A stretch of 64,000 nt of DNA from Streptomyces sp. NBC_00193 (GCF_026342735.1 NZ_JAPEMM010000002.1:186001-250000); one strand, 5' to 3'. Shown: positions 52,521 through 63,300, counted from the first letter of the stretch. The notes: generated from the sequence alone by a model not told the origin. Program-made: numbers and translations.

Positions 52521-53617
52521 CCTCTGCCCCGTACCCCCGCCCCGAACACCGCCTCCACGTGAGCGTCGACGCCGCCGACCCGCGGGCCCGCGGCCGGTCC
52601 CGGGGCCGGCAGCTCGCCGACGGCCTGCACGGCGCGCTCGACTCCTACGACCGTCTCTTCGCGCTTGCCGGCATCCGGCCCGCCACGGTCCGCTCCGACG
52701 CGGAGCTCACGCTCGACGCCGTCGACGCCTTCCGCCCGGCGCTGCGCGAACAGATCGAAGGCATCGCCGACGGAGCCGGGGTCGAGCCCTGGCGGATCGC
52801 CGCTCTCAACGCCCGTACCGAGATCCTCGCCCGCAGCCACACCGTCCCGCCCGGCGAGTGCTCGACCATCGTGCGGCGCCTGCCGAGGCCCGACGGCACC
52901 ACCGCCCCGGTCGGCGTGCAGACCTGGGACTGGCACGTCGAGCTCAGCTCCTCCTGGCACACGGTCGCCAGCGCCGGCGCCGCGTACCGGTACGCCGGTA
53001 TCACCGAGCACGGCATCCTCGCCAAGATCGGTGTGAACAGCGCCGGACTCGCCCTGCACTTCAACATCCTCGGACACCGGGACGACCGCGCCGGCGGCGT
53101 ACCCGTACACGTCCTCGCCGCCGCCGTCCTCGAAGAGGCGGGCAGCAGTGAACACGCCCGGGAGATCCTCCTCGACGCCCCGCTCACCTCGTCCGGATCC
53201 TTCGCCCTCTTCGACGAGGACGGCGCCCTGCTCCTCGACCTCAGCCCGGTGGGAATCTTCGAGGTTCCCGAAGCCGCCCCGGGAACACACCTGCGCACCA
53301 ACCACTTCCTCACCGCCGTCCCCGCCGCGCACGAGAAGAGCTCGCTCTACCAGCCCGACTCCGGTGAGCGCTATGCGTTCCTCCGTGACCGGATCGCGCA
53401 GGGCCCCGTGGAGCGGGCCGAGGAACTGGTCGAGCGCCTGATCACCGGTCCGGGGGAACCACCGCTGACCTGCGTCCCCGACATGAACGCCCCGTCGGGG
53501 CACCGTTGGGCAAGTCTGGCCACCGTCGTCCTCGACCCCGCCACCCGCACGGCTCGCGTACTCGACGGCACTCCCGCCGAACACGCGAGCCGCCCGTGGC
53601 GCATCCTGCGGGCCTGA
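52517..53617 (+). CDS. C45-type N-terminal-nucleophile hydrolase/acyltransferase
   Basis: 366 residues from GTG 52517, overlapping the amidohydrolase stop (GTGA); ATG 52508 is an alternative three codons earlier. The autoprocessing nucleophile is Cys115 in PPGECSTIV, followed by VGVQTWDWHV and GVNSAGLALHFNIL as in isopenicillin-N-acyltransferase-like (C45) proteins. Family role: self-cleaving hydrolases or acyl transferases acting on amide bonds. It could release an acyl group from the imported amide (inference). The hairpin 53630-53663 follows. Confidence 0.88.
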   Translation: MTSAPYPRPEHRLHVSVDAADPRARGRSRGRQLADGLHGALDSYDRLFALAGIRPATVRSDAELTLDAVDAFRPALREQIEGIADGAGVEPWRIAALNARTEILARSHTVPPGECSTIVRRLPRPDGTTAPVGVQTWDWHVELSSSWHTVASAGAAYRYAGITEHGILAKIGVNSAGLALHFNILGHRDDRAGGVPVHVLAAAVLEEAGSSEHAREILLDAPLTSSGSFALFDEDGALLLDLSPVGIFEVPEAAPGTHLRTNHFLTAVPAAHEKSSLYQPDSGERYAFLRDRIAQGPVERAEELVERLITGPGEPPLTCVPDMNAPSGHRWASLATVVLDPATRTARVLDGTPAEHASRPWRILRA

Positions 53618-54064
53618 CGGCAGCGTGCCCGTGCCCATCCGCCGGCGGCTCATGGTGGGCACGTGCACATGGCCCGCGTGCGCGGCCGTCCTCGGAGCTG
53701 AACGTCCACGAGCGGCGCACCCGCGACCGCCGAGCGGCGCGGTGCGGACGGCTCCGACCTCCACGACGGCCTGCCGTGCGCACCCGCGCCCGCGGGAAGG
53801 ACTCCCCTGCACACTCCCCCCGAAACGATCCACGCGATCGCGACACGGTCACGCTCTGGTTCTCCCAGCGGCACCGGGTCACCGTCGTCGGCCTCATCTA
53901 CACCGCTCCGGCTGCCGCGACGATCCTGGGCGCCCGACCGCGCTCCGAAGAACCCGTACGCCCCACCCCTGGACGCGCTCCTGCCCGACCCGGAGGTCCC
54001 CGGCGACGCCCTCCCGCTGCACCCGAACGCCCAGGGCTCCCGCGCCTTCGGCCTGGCCCGCGCC
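53618..54064. other. Gene-free stretch with possible hydrolase remnant
   Basis: Between the C45 gene and the lipoprotein gene. The frame leading into the lipoprotein start reads APKNPYAPPLDALLPDPEVP then GDALPLHPNAQGSRAFGLAR, which might be the His-containing end of an SGNH hydrolase (LHPNAxGxRA), but the rest is absent. Confidence 0.35.
53630..53663. terminator. Hairpin after the C45 gene
   Basis: CGTGCCCA (53630-53637) pairs with TGGGCACG (53656-53663). It lies 13 bases after the C45 stop codon and probably ends the permease operon. Confidence 0.6.
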
Positions 54065-54838
54065 ATGCTCGTCCGCCGTACCGTTCTGACCGCCTCTGCC
54101 GTGTCCCTGGCCCTGTTCACTTCCGGCTGCGGCGGCTCCGGCAGCGTCGCGGAGAAGGCCGATCCGAAGCCCTCGGCCTCGGCTTCCGCACCGACTCCGG
54201 CGGTGCCGGCCGCCAAGGGGAAGACGGATGCGGAGCTCGCGGGCATGATCCTGGTGCAGGCGGACCTGCCCGACCACCTCTTCAAGGCCGTCTCCGAGAA
54301 GGACGTAGAGGCAGGCAAGCACGCCGTCAGCGATGTCCCCGATTGTCTGCCGGTACTCCAGGCGATGGCCGCGGCGCCGATCGGCAGCCCGACCGGGGGG
54401 GCGCGGATCACGGTGGCCGCCAAGCCGAAGCCGGTGGCCAAGGACGCGAGCGAGGAAGACAAGCAGCTCGCCGCCCGCAACGCCCTCGGAACGACCGCCA
54501 CCGTAGTCAGCCTGTACTCGTACGACGGCGACGGCGCCCAGCGGGCCTTCCGCTCGCTCTTCGACGCGGGTCTGCCCTGCGAGAAGGGCTTCGTGCCCAC
54601 CGTGGCCGGCGAGGAACTCGGCGACACCACGGTACGGCCCTTCACCAAAGTGGAAGTCGGGGATGAAAACCTGACCTACACCCTCGCCATGGCAGACGAG
54701 GAGATCGGACGGATCTCGACGGAGCTCGTCGTCGTACGCAAGGCAAACACCCTCGCCGTGTTCCACGCACAGAGCATGAGCGGCACCGCGGACCACCCCA
54801 AGAGCGTGGTCGAAGCCCAAGCCGGAAAGCTTGGCTGA
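54065..54838 (+). CDS. Lipoprotein of unknown function
   Basis: 257 residues from ATG 54065. Lipoprotein signal LTASAVSLALFTSGCGGSGS, an Ala/Ser/Pro spacer, then an extracytoplasmic domain with AELAGMILVQADLPDHLFKA, two Cys (DVPDCLPVLQAM, DAGLPCEKGFVPTVAGEE) and a beta-rich C-terminus. It resembles the DUF-type Streptomyces lipoproteins of this length. No ribosome site is clear before the ATG. Converges with the regulator gene. Confidence 0.8.
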   Translation: MLVRRTVLTASAVSLALFTSGCGGSGSVAEKADPKPSASASAPTPAVPAAKGKTDAELAGMILVQADLPDHLFKAVSEKDVEAGKHAVSDVPDCLPVLQAMAAAPIGSPTGGARITVAAKPKPVAKDASEEDKQLAARNALGTTATVVSLYSYDGDGAQRAFRSLFDAGLPCEKGFVPTVAGEELGDTTVRPFTKVEVGDENLTYTLAMADEEIGRISTELVVVRKANTLAVFHAQSMSGTADHPKSVVEAQAGKLG

Positions 54839-54878
54839 CGGTTCGTCCGACCATCCCGCTCATGCCTCGGGCGTCGGA

Positions 54879-55871
54879 TCAGCCGTGGTTTCCGAGGAGT
54901 TCGGCGCCCAGCGGGGTGACGGTGTGCACCACGGATCTGCCGCGTCGGCTCGTGGTGATCAGATGGGCGTTGCGCAGCACCGTCGCATGCTCGCTGGCCG
55001 CCGCGAGGGACACGTTCAGCCGCCGCGCGAGCTCGCTGGTGCTGCACCCCTCGGTGGCCACTTGCAGTGCCGCGGCCCGAGTGCGCCCCAGCAAGGCGCC
55101 CAGGGACTGCTCCGCGGCCTGCGCCGCACCCCACAGCGCCGTGCCCGCCTCTGCGTCACCGACGGTCGGAATGGCGAGGGTGGGCGCCGAGGTCTCGTCC
55201 TGCGAGTCCCACAGCAGTGCCGGGTCCCGCCACAGGAAGACCGTCGGCGCGATGACGAGACCGCGCCCCCCGAGGTGGACGTCGACGTCCCGGTGGTACC
55301 GCACCTCCAGTACCGGTGACCGCCACCGCACCAGCGGCACGCACATCCCCTCCAGCAGGCGTTCGATCCCGCCGTCGAGCAGCGTCCGTGCGAAGGTCGC
55401 CCGTACGCCCTCCACATGGGATCGCGCCCCGTTCCAATACGGAGCTACGAGCACCTCGTTGCAGGCGGCGAGCCCCGCGGCGAACTCCTTGCGGGCTTCG
55501 AGGTCACCGGCCGCCAGGTCCCGGGCCCACGACAACTGCGAGGGGTGGAAGGCGATGTGTTCGAGCTCGGTCCGCATGCTGGCCGGCGATGCCCGGAGGA
55601 GATTGTCGATTCCCTCCTCCAAGGACGGCGTGTCACCCATCAGGACCGTCAGGTCGATGTCCGGGCCGTCCACGGCCAGCAGGCTCGTCACCGGGCGGGT
55701 CTGCGCGCCCAGCCGCCCGCGGACCGCCTTCTGCCAGGGGCGGAAGGGCAGGGCCTTGGCGGCGCAGTCGCGCAGCAGCCTCAGGCTGTACATCGTTTCC
55801 GCGGCCGCCCCGATCGTCGCGGCCACCCGGGTCCGGGCCAGGTCCTCGGCGGTGAAGTGAATGCGTAGCAC
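54879..55871 (-). CDS. ArsR-like winged-helix regulator (DUF5937-like)
   Basis: 330 residues from GTG 55871 with GGAGG 6-7 bases upstream. The C-terminal 65 residues form a winged helix (GCSTSELARRLNVSLAAASE, HATVLRNAHLITTSRRGRSV). The N-terminal 260 residues are a helical/beta domain (MYSLRLLRDCAAKALPFRPW, HIAFHPSQLSWARDLAAGDL) found in the ArsR-type Streptomyces regulators of this length. It probably senses a metabolite; target genes are unknown. Confidence 0.82.
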   Translation of the reverse strand: MLRIHFTAEDLARTRVAATIGAAAETMYSLRLLRDCAAKALPFRPWQKAVRGRLGAQTRPVTSLLAVDGPDIDLTVLMGDTPSLEEGIDNLLRASPASMRTELEHIAFHPSQLSWARDLAAGDLEARKEFAAGLAACNEVLVAPYWNGARSHVEGVRATFARTLLDGGIERLLEGMCVPLVRWRSPVLEVRYHRDVDVHLGGRGLVIAPTVFLWRDPALLWDSQDETSAPTLAIPTVGDAEAGTALWGAAQAAEQSLGALLGRTRAAALQVATEGCSTSELARRLNVSLAAASEHATVLRNAHLITTSRRGRSVVHTVTPLGAELLGNHG

Positions 55872-56014
55872 CGGGCATCCTCCATCGCCGTCTCCTCCGG
55901 CGCCACTTGATCGCCCATCGCAGTCTGTGCCCTGGCTGCGGCTCCGTCCAGGACGTGTTTCGGCCAAGCCCCGCAGCGGGCGGGTTCGTGGGTCCGCGGG
56001 GTGAACGCGAACCG

Positions 56015-59000
56015 TCAGCAGGTCTTCCGGTAGGGGAGATCCGGGAGGTAGGTGCGCCAGTCGGACCGGGAGAGCCCGGTTCCGGAGCGGGTGCAGACGG
56101 ACTCCGCCAGGCGGTCCGGGGTCACCTGGTGGGTGCGGACGGTGCTGTGTTCGCCCGCGCTGTGCAGGGTCCGGCCGTCGGGTGAGAAGGCGACGGCCAC
56201 GATCCCGTCGCCGGGGGTCGGCAGCGGTGGGCCCAGAGGCCGGCCCGAGTTCACGTCCCAGAGCCGGAGCGTGCCGGAGGCGCCCGCCACGGCCAGGGTG
56301 TGGCCGTCGGGGGAAAAGGCCAGGGCGGTGACGGCCTTCGCGGAGTCGAGGCCGATCGCGTCCGCGCCGGCCGGGAGGGTGGCCAGGCGTCGCTCGGCCT
56401 CGCCGTCCCACAGGGTGACCCCGCCCGTCGTGTCACCGACGGCCAGGCGCGTGTTGTCGGGGCTGTAGGCCATCACCCCGCCCTGTTCCGTGGTGGGGCC
56501 CCGTTCGGTGCGCCGGCCGGTGGTGACGTCGAAGGTGTCCGAGGAGGTCGCGAGCAGTCGGCCGTCGGGGCGGACCGCGACCCGTGCGGACCGGTCGCTC
56601 CGCGGCTTCGCCACGGGGGAGGTCCGGTCCTTCGTGAGGTCCTGGGGGCGGGTCCGCTGTCCGCTCGCCACGTCCCGGACGTCCAGGGTGTCGACGCCCG
56701 CCCGCGTCGTGAGCAGGGACCGGCCGTCCGGTGAGACGGCCATGCCCGTGATGGGCATCCGGGCGGCGAAGGGCGGTTCCGGGTCCGTGGGGAGGGGGCG
56801 GGCCGTGTTCGCCGGCACGTCCCAGAGGGTCGGCTCCTGGGAGCGCGTCGCGGTCTCCTTCTGCCCCTCCCCCGCGTCGGAGCCTTCGGCGAAGTCGGTT
56901 CGGGCGTGGGCGAGGGTGCGTCCGTCGGGGCTGAGCGCGAGGAGGACGCGGCAGTCGTGTCGCGCGGGAGTTCCGGTGGGTTCCGGTACGGCTTTCGGGC
57001 AGTCGGCCGGCGGGGTGCTGGCCGTGCGCCGGCCGTCGGCGACGGCGTAGGCCTCGAACCAGGTGCTGTCCCCCTGCCGGCGGTCGACCGCGACGGTCGT
57101 GGCATCCGCGCTGAAGGTGCCCGTCGATGCCGGTTCGGGGTTCCAGTCCGCCGTCGCGGCCGTTCCGTAGGAGATCGTGCGCACCACGGTGTCCCCGAGC
57201 CGGCGTTCGGTGAGGTACCTGATGACGCCGTCCTTCGGGTCGATCCGGAGCTGGGAGGCGGCCCCGTTGGTGAGGGAGTACCGGAAGACCGGCCGTTCGG
57301 GCGCGGAGAGTCGCCACATCAGGATCTCCCGGCCGTCGACGGCCGCGGCGAACCGGCCGTCGGGGCTGGTGGTCATCTCGGTCAGGCCGGGGTGGTTGAT
57401 CCCGGCCGGTTCCCGGCCCGTGACCGGGTCCCACAGGCTCACGCCGCCTGGCTCCTGGGCCGCGAGGACGGCGCCGTCGCCGGTGAAGCGGAACGAGTCC
57501 ACGCCGCACGCTCCGGGTCGGGAGGCCGGGAGCTCGGCGCGCCGGGCCACGTCCCAGACCTTCAGGGGCACGTCGGCCCGTGCGAAGGCGCCGACCGCGT
57601 CCCCTCCCCGGGCGCACACCGCCAGGTGGCGTCCGTCCGGGCTGAGCGCCCACATCGGATGCCGCCCGGTCGGCACCTCCAGCAGGGTGCCGCCGCTTCG
57701 CGCGTCCCGGAGCGAGAGGCGGCCGGTGGCACCGTCCATGTCCAGGTCGGCGACGACCTGTTCGGCGGCCGTCCAGCCGATGGAAGCGCCCACCGGGTGG
57801 GGCACGGCGTCGAGCGCCGTCCCGGACACCAGGTCCAGCCGTCGCGCCCCGCTTTCGGATGCGGGCTCCGTCTCCGCCCGGCCCCCCTGCACCAGGGCGG
57901 TACGGCCGTCCGGGGAGATCCCGCGGAACAGGGCCAGCGGGTCGAGGGCCGTCTCCGGTCCGACGGCCGTCTTCTTCGTGACGTCCCAGGCGCGCAGGGA
58001 GTCCACGTCGACGGTGACCGCGATCCGGCCGTCCGCGCTCAGCCGGACCGGAGAGGCGGGGTGGGAGGTCCAGGGGCCCGCCTCGTCCGGTACGTCGTAG
58101 GCGTCGGACTCGGCCTGGACGGACGCCGCCAGCAGCGCCGACCGGGTCTCGGTGGTCTCGGCGACCCGCCAGGCGGCCAGGCTCAGCCGCATCGCCAGCG
58201 CGGGGTCGGAGCCCCGTAGGCCCTGGGCCACTGCTGCCAGCTGAGCGGCGGCCAGTTCCTCCCCCTTGACCTTGCGGATCTCGGCGTCGACCCGCTGCCG
58301 GACGTTGTCGCGGCCCTGCTGCCAGGCGGTCGTGCTCGCCACCGTGAGGAGGACGAGGAGGAGGCCGACGACGGAGGTGACGCCGCGACGGATCCGACGC
58401 GTGCGGGCGCGGGACGCCAGGCCCGCACGCAGGAACTCCCGCTCCGTCGGGACCAGCTCGGCGGAGCGGCCCGTGTCGTCGGCGAACGTGGCCTCCGCCT
58501 CGGCCAGTTCGCCTCCGCGCAGGAGCGCCCCGGTGTCGCGTCGGCGGGTCAGCCAGTTCTGGGTGGCCTGGGTCAGCCTGCGGTGGCGCCGGAGCCGTTC
58601 GCGATCGGTGTCGATCCAGCCGCGCAGCCGCGGCCACGCGGTGATCAGGGCCTCGTGGGCCAGGTCCACGACGTCCTGGTCCAGGGTGACGAGCCGGGCC
58701 CGGGCCAGCCGGTCGAGCACGGCCCCCGCTTCGGCGGCCTCCGGCGAGTCCGGGGGCACGAGGGTGTCGCGGGGTACGGGCCGCCGGGTGTCGGGGGCTC
58801 CGTCGCCGGGGGTGATCAGGTTCAGCAGGAGGCGACGCGCGACGGGGGCTCGGTCGGGCCCGAGTGCCGCGTACACCTCCTCGGCGGTCTGGGCCAGGGC
58901 GCCGCGCAGACCACCGGCCGCCTCGTGTCCGGCCAGGGTCAGCGTGCGCCCGCGGCGGCGGCGCCAGGTCTCCAGCAGGGCGTGGGAGAGCAGCGGCAGG

Positions 59001-59959
59001 CTGCCGGGTTCGCGGGTGACCTCTTCCACGAGCCGGGCCGTGAGGGCGCGTTCGACGGTGAGGCCGGCCGCTGCCGCGGGGCGCACGATCGCGCCGCGCA
59101 TCTCCTGGGCTGTCAGCGGGCCCACGGGGAGGGCCGCGGCCCGGGCGGCCTCGGCCAGGGCGGGGTGGGCCAGGCAGTTCGCGTAGAAGTCGGCGCGCAC
59201 GGCGAGCACCACGCGGATCCGGCTTCCGGGGTGGCGGGCGGCGAGGAGGGCCGCGAGGAAGTCCCGTCGTTCGTCGGGGTCCGTGCAGAGGGTGAAGACC
59301 TCCTCGAACTGGTCGACGATCAGCCAGGTCTCGCCGTCTGCGGCGGCGGGGGTGAGGACCGGCGCGTGGGTCCGCATCGGGTGTTCGCCGGGGGTCAGGA
59401 CGCGCAGGGCCGCGGCGGGTGGCAGCGGTGGTGCGGAGCGGCGCAGTCGCGGGATGAGGCCGGCCCGCAGCAGGGAGGACTTGCCGCTGCCGGAGGGGCC
59501 GAGGACGACGGCGAAGCGGTGTTCGGCGACCAGGGCGGTCAGTTGGTCGGTCAGCTGCTCCCGGCCGAAGAACACCGCCTCGTCCTCGGGTTCGAAGCGT
59601 GTCAGGCCCCGGTAGGGCGCCGTGCCCCCGCTGTCGGCGCCGAGTTCCAGGGTGGCCAGGGCTTCGGTCGCGGCTTCTGCCTCGGCTTCGGCGGCGGCCT
59701 CGCGCCACCGGCGTTCCCATTCCGTCCGGGCGCCGCCGCAGACCTCGGCGTAGGCCAGCGTCACGGGCAGGCTCGGGAGCCGGTTTCCGGCGGCTGCCTG
59801 GGAGAGCGCCGTCACCGAATAGCCGGCCCGCGCGGACAGTTCGCGGTAGGGGACGGAGCCGGCCGCGCGGCGCAGTGCGCGGAGCTCACCGGCGAACCGG
59901 GCGGTGGGGCCGGCCTGTGGATCGAGCGCCTTCTCCGGCCTTCCCGCTCCGCTGCCCAT
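56015..59959 (-). CDS. HTH - nSTAND - transmembrane - WD40 protein
   Basis: 1314 residues from ATG 59959. Residues 20-80 hold a Cro/C1-type helix-turn-helix (PYRELSARAGYSVTALSQAA). Residues 115-520 hold an nSTAND NTPase (YRGLTRFEPEDEAVFFGREQ, P-loop GPSGSGKSS at 154-162, Walker B TWLIVDQFEE). A helix at 527-546 (SVVGLLLVLLTVASTTAW) is followed by a WD40-type propeller from about 620 to the end (HTLAVAGASGTLRLWDVNSG). Family: STAND-type molecular switches in signalling or antiphage-like conflict. No effector domain or partner is adjacent. Confidence 0.88.
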   Translation of the reverse strand: MGSGAGRPEKALDPQAGPTARFAGELRALRRAAGSVPYRELSARAGYSVTALSQAAAGNRLPSLPVTLAYAEVCGGARTEWERRWREAAAEAEAEAATEALATLELGADSGGTAPYRGLTRFEPEDEAVFFGREQLTDQLTALVAEHRFAVVLGPSGSGKSSLLRAGLIPRLRRSAPPLPPAAALRVLTPGEHPMRTHAPVLTPAAADGETWLIVDQFEEVFTLCTDPDERRDFLAALLAARHPGSRIRVVLAVRADFYANCLAHPALAEAARAAALPVGPLTAQEMRGAIVRPAAAAGLTVERALTARLVEEVTREPGSLPLLSHALLETWRRRRGRTLTLAGHEAAGGLRGALAQTAEEVYAALGPDRAPVARRLLLNLITPGDGAPDTRRPVPRDTLVPPDSPEAAEAGAVLDRLARARLVTLDQDVVDLAHEALITAWPRLRGWIDTDRERLRRHRRLTQATQNWLTRRRDTGALLRGGELAEAEATFADDTGRSAELVPTEREFLRAGLASRARTRRIRRGVTSVVGLLLVLLTVASTTAWQQGRDNVRQRVDAEIRKVKGEELAAAQLAAVAQGLRGSDPALAMRLSLAAWRVAETTETRSALLAASVQAESDAYDVPDEAGPWTSHPASPVRLSADGRIAVTVDVDSLRAWDVTKKTAVGPETALDPLALFRGISPDGRTALVQGGRAETEPASESGARRLDLVSGTALDAVPHPVGASIGWTAAEQVVADLDMDGATGRLSLRDARSGGTLLEVPTGRHPMWALSPDGRHLAVCARGGDAVGAFARADVPLKVWDVARRAELPASRPGACGVDSFRFTGDGAVLAAQEPGGVSLWDPVTGREPAGINHPGLTEMTTSPDGRFAAAVDGREILMWRLSAPERPVFRYSLTNGAASQLRIDPKDGVIRYLTERRLGDTVVRTISYGTAATADWNPEPASTGTFSADATTVAVDRRQGDSTWFEAYAVADGRRTASTPPADCPKAVPEPTGTPARHDCRVLLALSPDGRTLAHARTDFAEGSDAGEGQKETATRSQEPTLWDVPANTARPLPTDPEPPFAARMPITGMAVSPDGRSLLTTRAGVDTLDVRDVASGQRTRPQDLTKDRTSPVAKPRSDRSARVAVRPDGRLLATSSDTFDVTTGRRTERGPTTEQGGVMAYSPDNTRLAVGDTTGGVTLWDGEAERRLATLPAGADAIGLDSAKAVTALAFSPDGHTLAVAGASGTLRLWDVNSGRPLGPPLPTPGDGIVAVAFSPDGRTLHSAGEHSTVRTHQVTPDRLAESVCTRSGTGLSRSDWRTYLPDLPYRKTC

Positions 59960-60303
59960 GCTGTTCCCTCCCCGGGATCAAGATCATTTCCACCGTATGC
60001 GGGGGCCACACCAGCCACAAGAGCCTCTTCGGCCACGGAAAACAATTGTTCAGCCGCCCGGATCAAGGCTGCTGAACAATCCGCGAGCCGGTGGACTGCT
60101 GCCGTACCCGGTCGCCGAGCGGCCCGCACGGCCCACCCCGCCCACCACCGCTTCTCCCCCTGGAGGCAGGCGGGACACGGGCCGGGCCCCGGCGGCCGGC
60201 GTCACCCCCGACGCCATGCACACACCGCGTACTCCGCGTACGCCACACGACGGGGCGCGCCCCACGGCTCCGGCCGACGTGCACGCCTTCCACAGGAGCA
60301 GAG
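59960..60303. other. Divergent intergenic region with an inverted repeat
   Basis: Separates the nSTAND gene from the protease gene. ATTGTTCAGC (60045-60054) is repeated inverted as GCTGAACAAT (60071-60080). No gene is visible. Confidence 0.6.
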
Positions 60304-63300
60304 TTGTTCACACGGACCCACAGGCCTCGACAAGCCGCGGGGGCCCTCGCCCTCGCCACCGCCGTCGTCGCCCTCAGCACGGGGCTGACCGGCCCCGCGG
60401 GGGCGGCACCCGCCGCCTCCCCCACCAGGACCACCACGGACGCCCCCGTCACCGTCACGCTGATCACCGGTGACCGGGTGACCGTGAACGGCAGTGGCGC
60501 CGTCGTGCGCTTCGAGCCCGGCCGGGGCCGTGAGCGCGTACCGGTCGAGATCGAACGCGCCGATGGCCGCACCCTGGTCCTGCCCGCCGACGCCCGGGCC
60601 CTGCTGGCCGCCGGCAAGCTGGACCGGCGCCTCTTCGACGTCACCACGCTCGCCGACCCGGCCCTGCGCGCACTGCACCGCGGCGGACTCGGCCTGATCG
60701 TCCAGTACGAGGGCTCCGCCGGGGCGGCGCGCGCGGAACTGCGGTCCGCCGCCGGCAACGGTGCCGGGCGCGTCCTCCAGACCGTCAACGCCGAAGCCGT
60801 CAAGGCATCTCCCGCTGACGCCACGAAGGTCTGGGAGGCCTTGACGGAGCCCACCGCGCGCGGCCTCCGCGCCACCGGTGCCGGCATCGGCAAGGTCTGG
60901 CTGGACGGCGTGCGCAAGGCGAGCCTGGACAAGAGCACGAAGCAGATCGGCGCCGACCGGGCCTGGCAGGCCGGGTTCGACGGCACGGGCGTGAAGATCG
61001 CCGTCCTGGACACCGGTGTCGACAAGACCCACGCGGACCTGAAGAGCCAGGTCGTCGGGGAGAAGAACTTCTCCGACTCCCCCGACGCCACCGACCGCGT
61101 CGGCCACGGCACCCACGTGGCCTCCATCGCGGCCGGGACCGGGGCCGCGTCCGGCGGGGCGATGAAGGGCGTCGCACCCGGCGCCAAGGTGATCAGCGGC
61201 AAGGTCCTCGACGACCGGGGCTACGGCTCCGATTCCGCGGTCATCGCGGGCATGGAGTGGGCCGTCGCCGAGGGTGCGGCCGTCGTCAACCTCAGCCTCG
61301 GAAGCCGCGACTTCCCCGGCGTGGACCCGGTCGAGGCGACCGTGGACCGGCTGTCGGCGGAGAAGGGCGTCCTGTTCGCCGTCGCCGCGGGCAACAACGG
61401 TGCCGGCGAGTCCACGGTCGGCTCGCCCGGCAGCGCCGACGCCGCCCTGACCGTCGGCGCCGTCGACGGCAAGGACGCCCTCGCGGACTTCTCCAGCAGG
61501 GGCCCGCGCGTCGGCGACGGCGCGGTCAAGCCCGACCTCACCGCGCCCGGCGTGGGCATCACCGCCGCGGCGGCCAAGGGGAGCAAGCTCGACACCGACC
61601 CCGGGGCCCAGCACCCCGTCCCCGGGTACCTGGTGCTCAACGGCACCTCCATGGCCACCCCGCACGTGGCCGGAGCGGCGGCGCTGCTGAAGCAGAAGAA
61701 CCCGGGCTGGACCGGCACCGAGCTCAAGGGCGCGCTGACCGCGTCCACGAAGGACGGCGCGGTCGGCGTCCAGCAGCAGGGCACCGGCCGCGTGCAGGTG
61801 GACAAGGCCCTGACCCAAACGGTGATCACCGAGCAGCCGTCGGTCTCCCTCGGCACGGCCCAGTGGCCGCACGCCGACGACAAGCCCCTCACCAAGAAGA
61901 TCGCCTACCGCAACCTCGGCGCCACCGCCATCACGCTCGACCTCGCGGTGAGCGGCACCGATTCCCACGGCAAGCCGGCCCCGGCCGGGTTCTTCGCGCT
62001 CGGCGCCACCAAGGTGACCGTGCCCGCAGGGGGCCGGGCCGAGGTCGACCTGGCGGCCGACACCCGGCTCGGCGACGTCGACGGCGCGTTCTCCGCCTAC
62101 GTCACCGCCACCGGCGGCGGCCAGTCCGTCCGTACGGGCGCGGCGGCCGTCCGCGAGGCCGAGGCGTACGACGTCACCATCACGACCGTCGACCGCGACG
62201 GCGCCCCTGCCCGCGAGTTCTCCCACTCCCTGTTCGGCATCGGCGGCGCCGCCGACGGCATATGGACGGGGGTGAGCAACGAGTCCGCCTCCGGCACCCT
62301 GCGTCTGCCCAAGGGCACCTACGCCCTCCACGGCGCCGTGTACCAGGACGGCTCGGACCTCGCCAAGGGCGTCGACTGGCTGGTCCAGCCGCGGCTGGAG
62401 GTCGCCGGAACCACCAAGGTCACGGTCGACGCACGCACAGCGAAGCCGGTGGACATCACCGTTCCCGGTCTGGCCACGGCCGACTTCGCCCTGCCGTACT
62501 ACCAGCAGAAGGTCGGCGAAGGCCACCTCGGCAGCGGATGGGTCCTGCCCAAGGGGTACACCGGGTTCCGCTCCGCCCACATGGGGCCGGCGGTGACCGA
62601 CGGCTCGCTCACGCAGAGCTGGCTCGCTACCTTCATCAAGGACCCGGCCACCCAGTACAACGTCGCCCTCGGCGGCGTGACGAAGCGTCTCGCCACCGGG
62701 TACACGCGGCACCTGAAGGCGACCCAGCTGGCGAAGCTCTCCGTGGACATGGGCGCGCCCGCCCCCGGCAAGTCCGGCTACGCCTACGCCGCCCCCACCC
62801 TGCCCGGCATGTCCCAGGGCGACTTCTACGGGGCCAACCAGCCCGCTCCCGGCACCCGTACGCTCATGCTCTCCGCCCTCGACGGCGCCACCTGGCGCAC
62901 CGGGTTCTGGCAGCTCGGCGCCCCCGACGGGGACGGCAACCAGGGCATCGAGGCGGACCTGGCCGCCCTGGAGCCGAAGCGCTACGCGGCCGGCTCCTCC
63001 CACCGCGAGACCTTCAACACCGGAGTCTTCTCACCGCTCCTGGGCGCCCCGGGCCTGGGCGTGTTCCGCAGCGCACCCGACCCGGAGACGGGCAAGCAGA
63101 CCATCACGGGCGCGGTGCCGCTGTTCGGCGACGGCGCCGGCCACGCGGGTTCCTCGGCGCTCACCAAGACCGCCACCACCCTGTACCGCAACGGCATCAA
63201 GGTCGCCGAGAACGAGGACCCGCTGAGCGGCTGGGAGCCCTTCACGGTCGACGGCGCCGACGCCGAATACCGGCTGGCCACCTCCGTGGAGCGGTCCCCG

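Noticed and set aside
56433..59720. 1095-codon minus-strand frame overlapping the nSTAND protein
   Set aside because: It is a second frame of the same gene with Arg/Pro-rich composition; the P-loop and WD motifs are only in the 56015-59959 frame.
60202..63003. 933-codon minus-strand frame opposite the S8 protease
   Set aside because: The catalytic triad lies on the plus strand; the minus frame has no motif.
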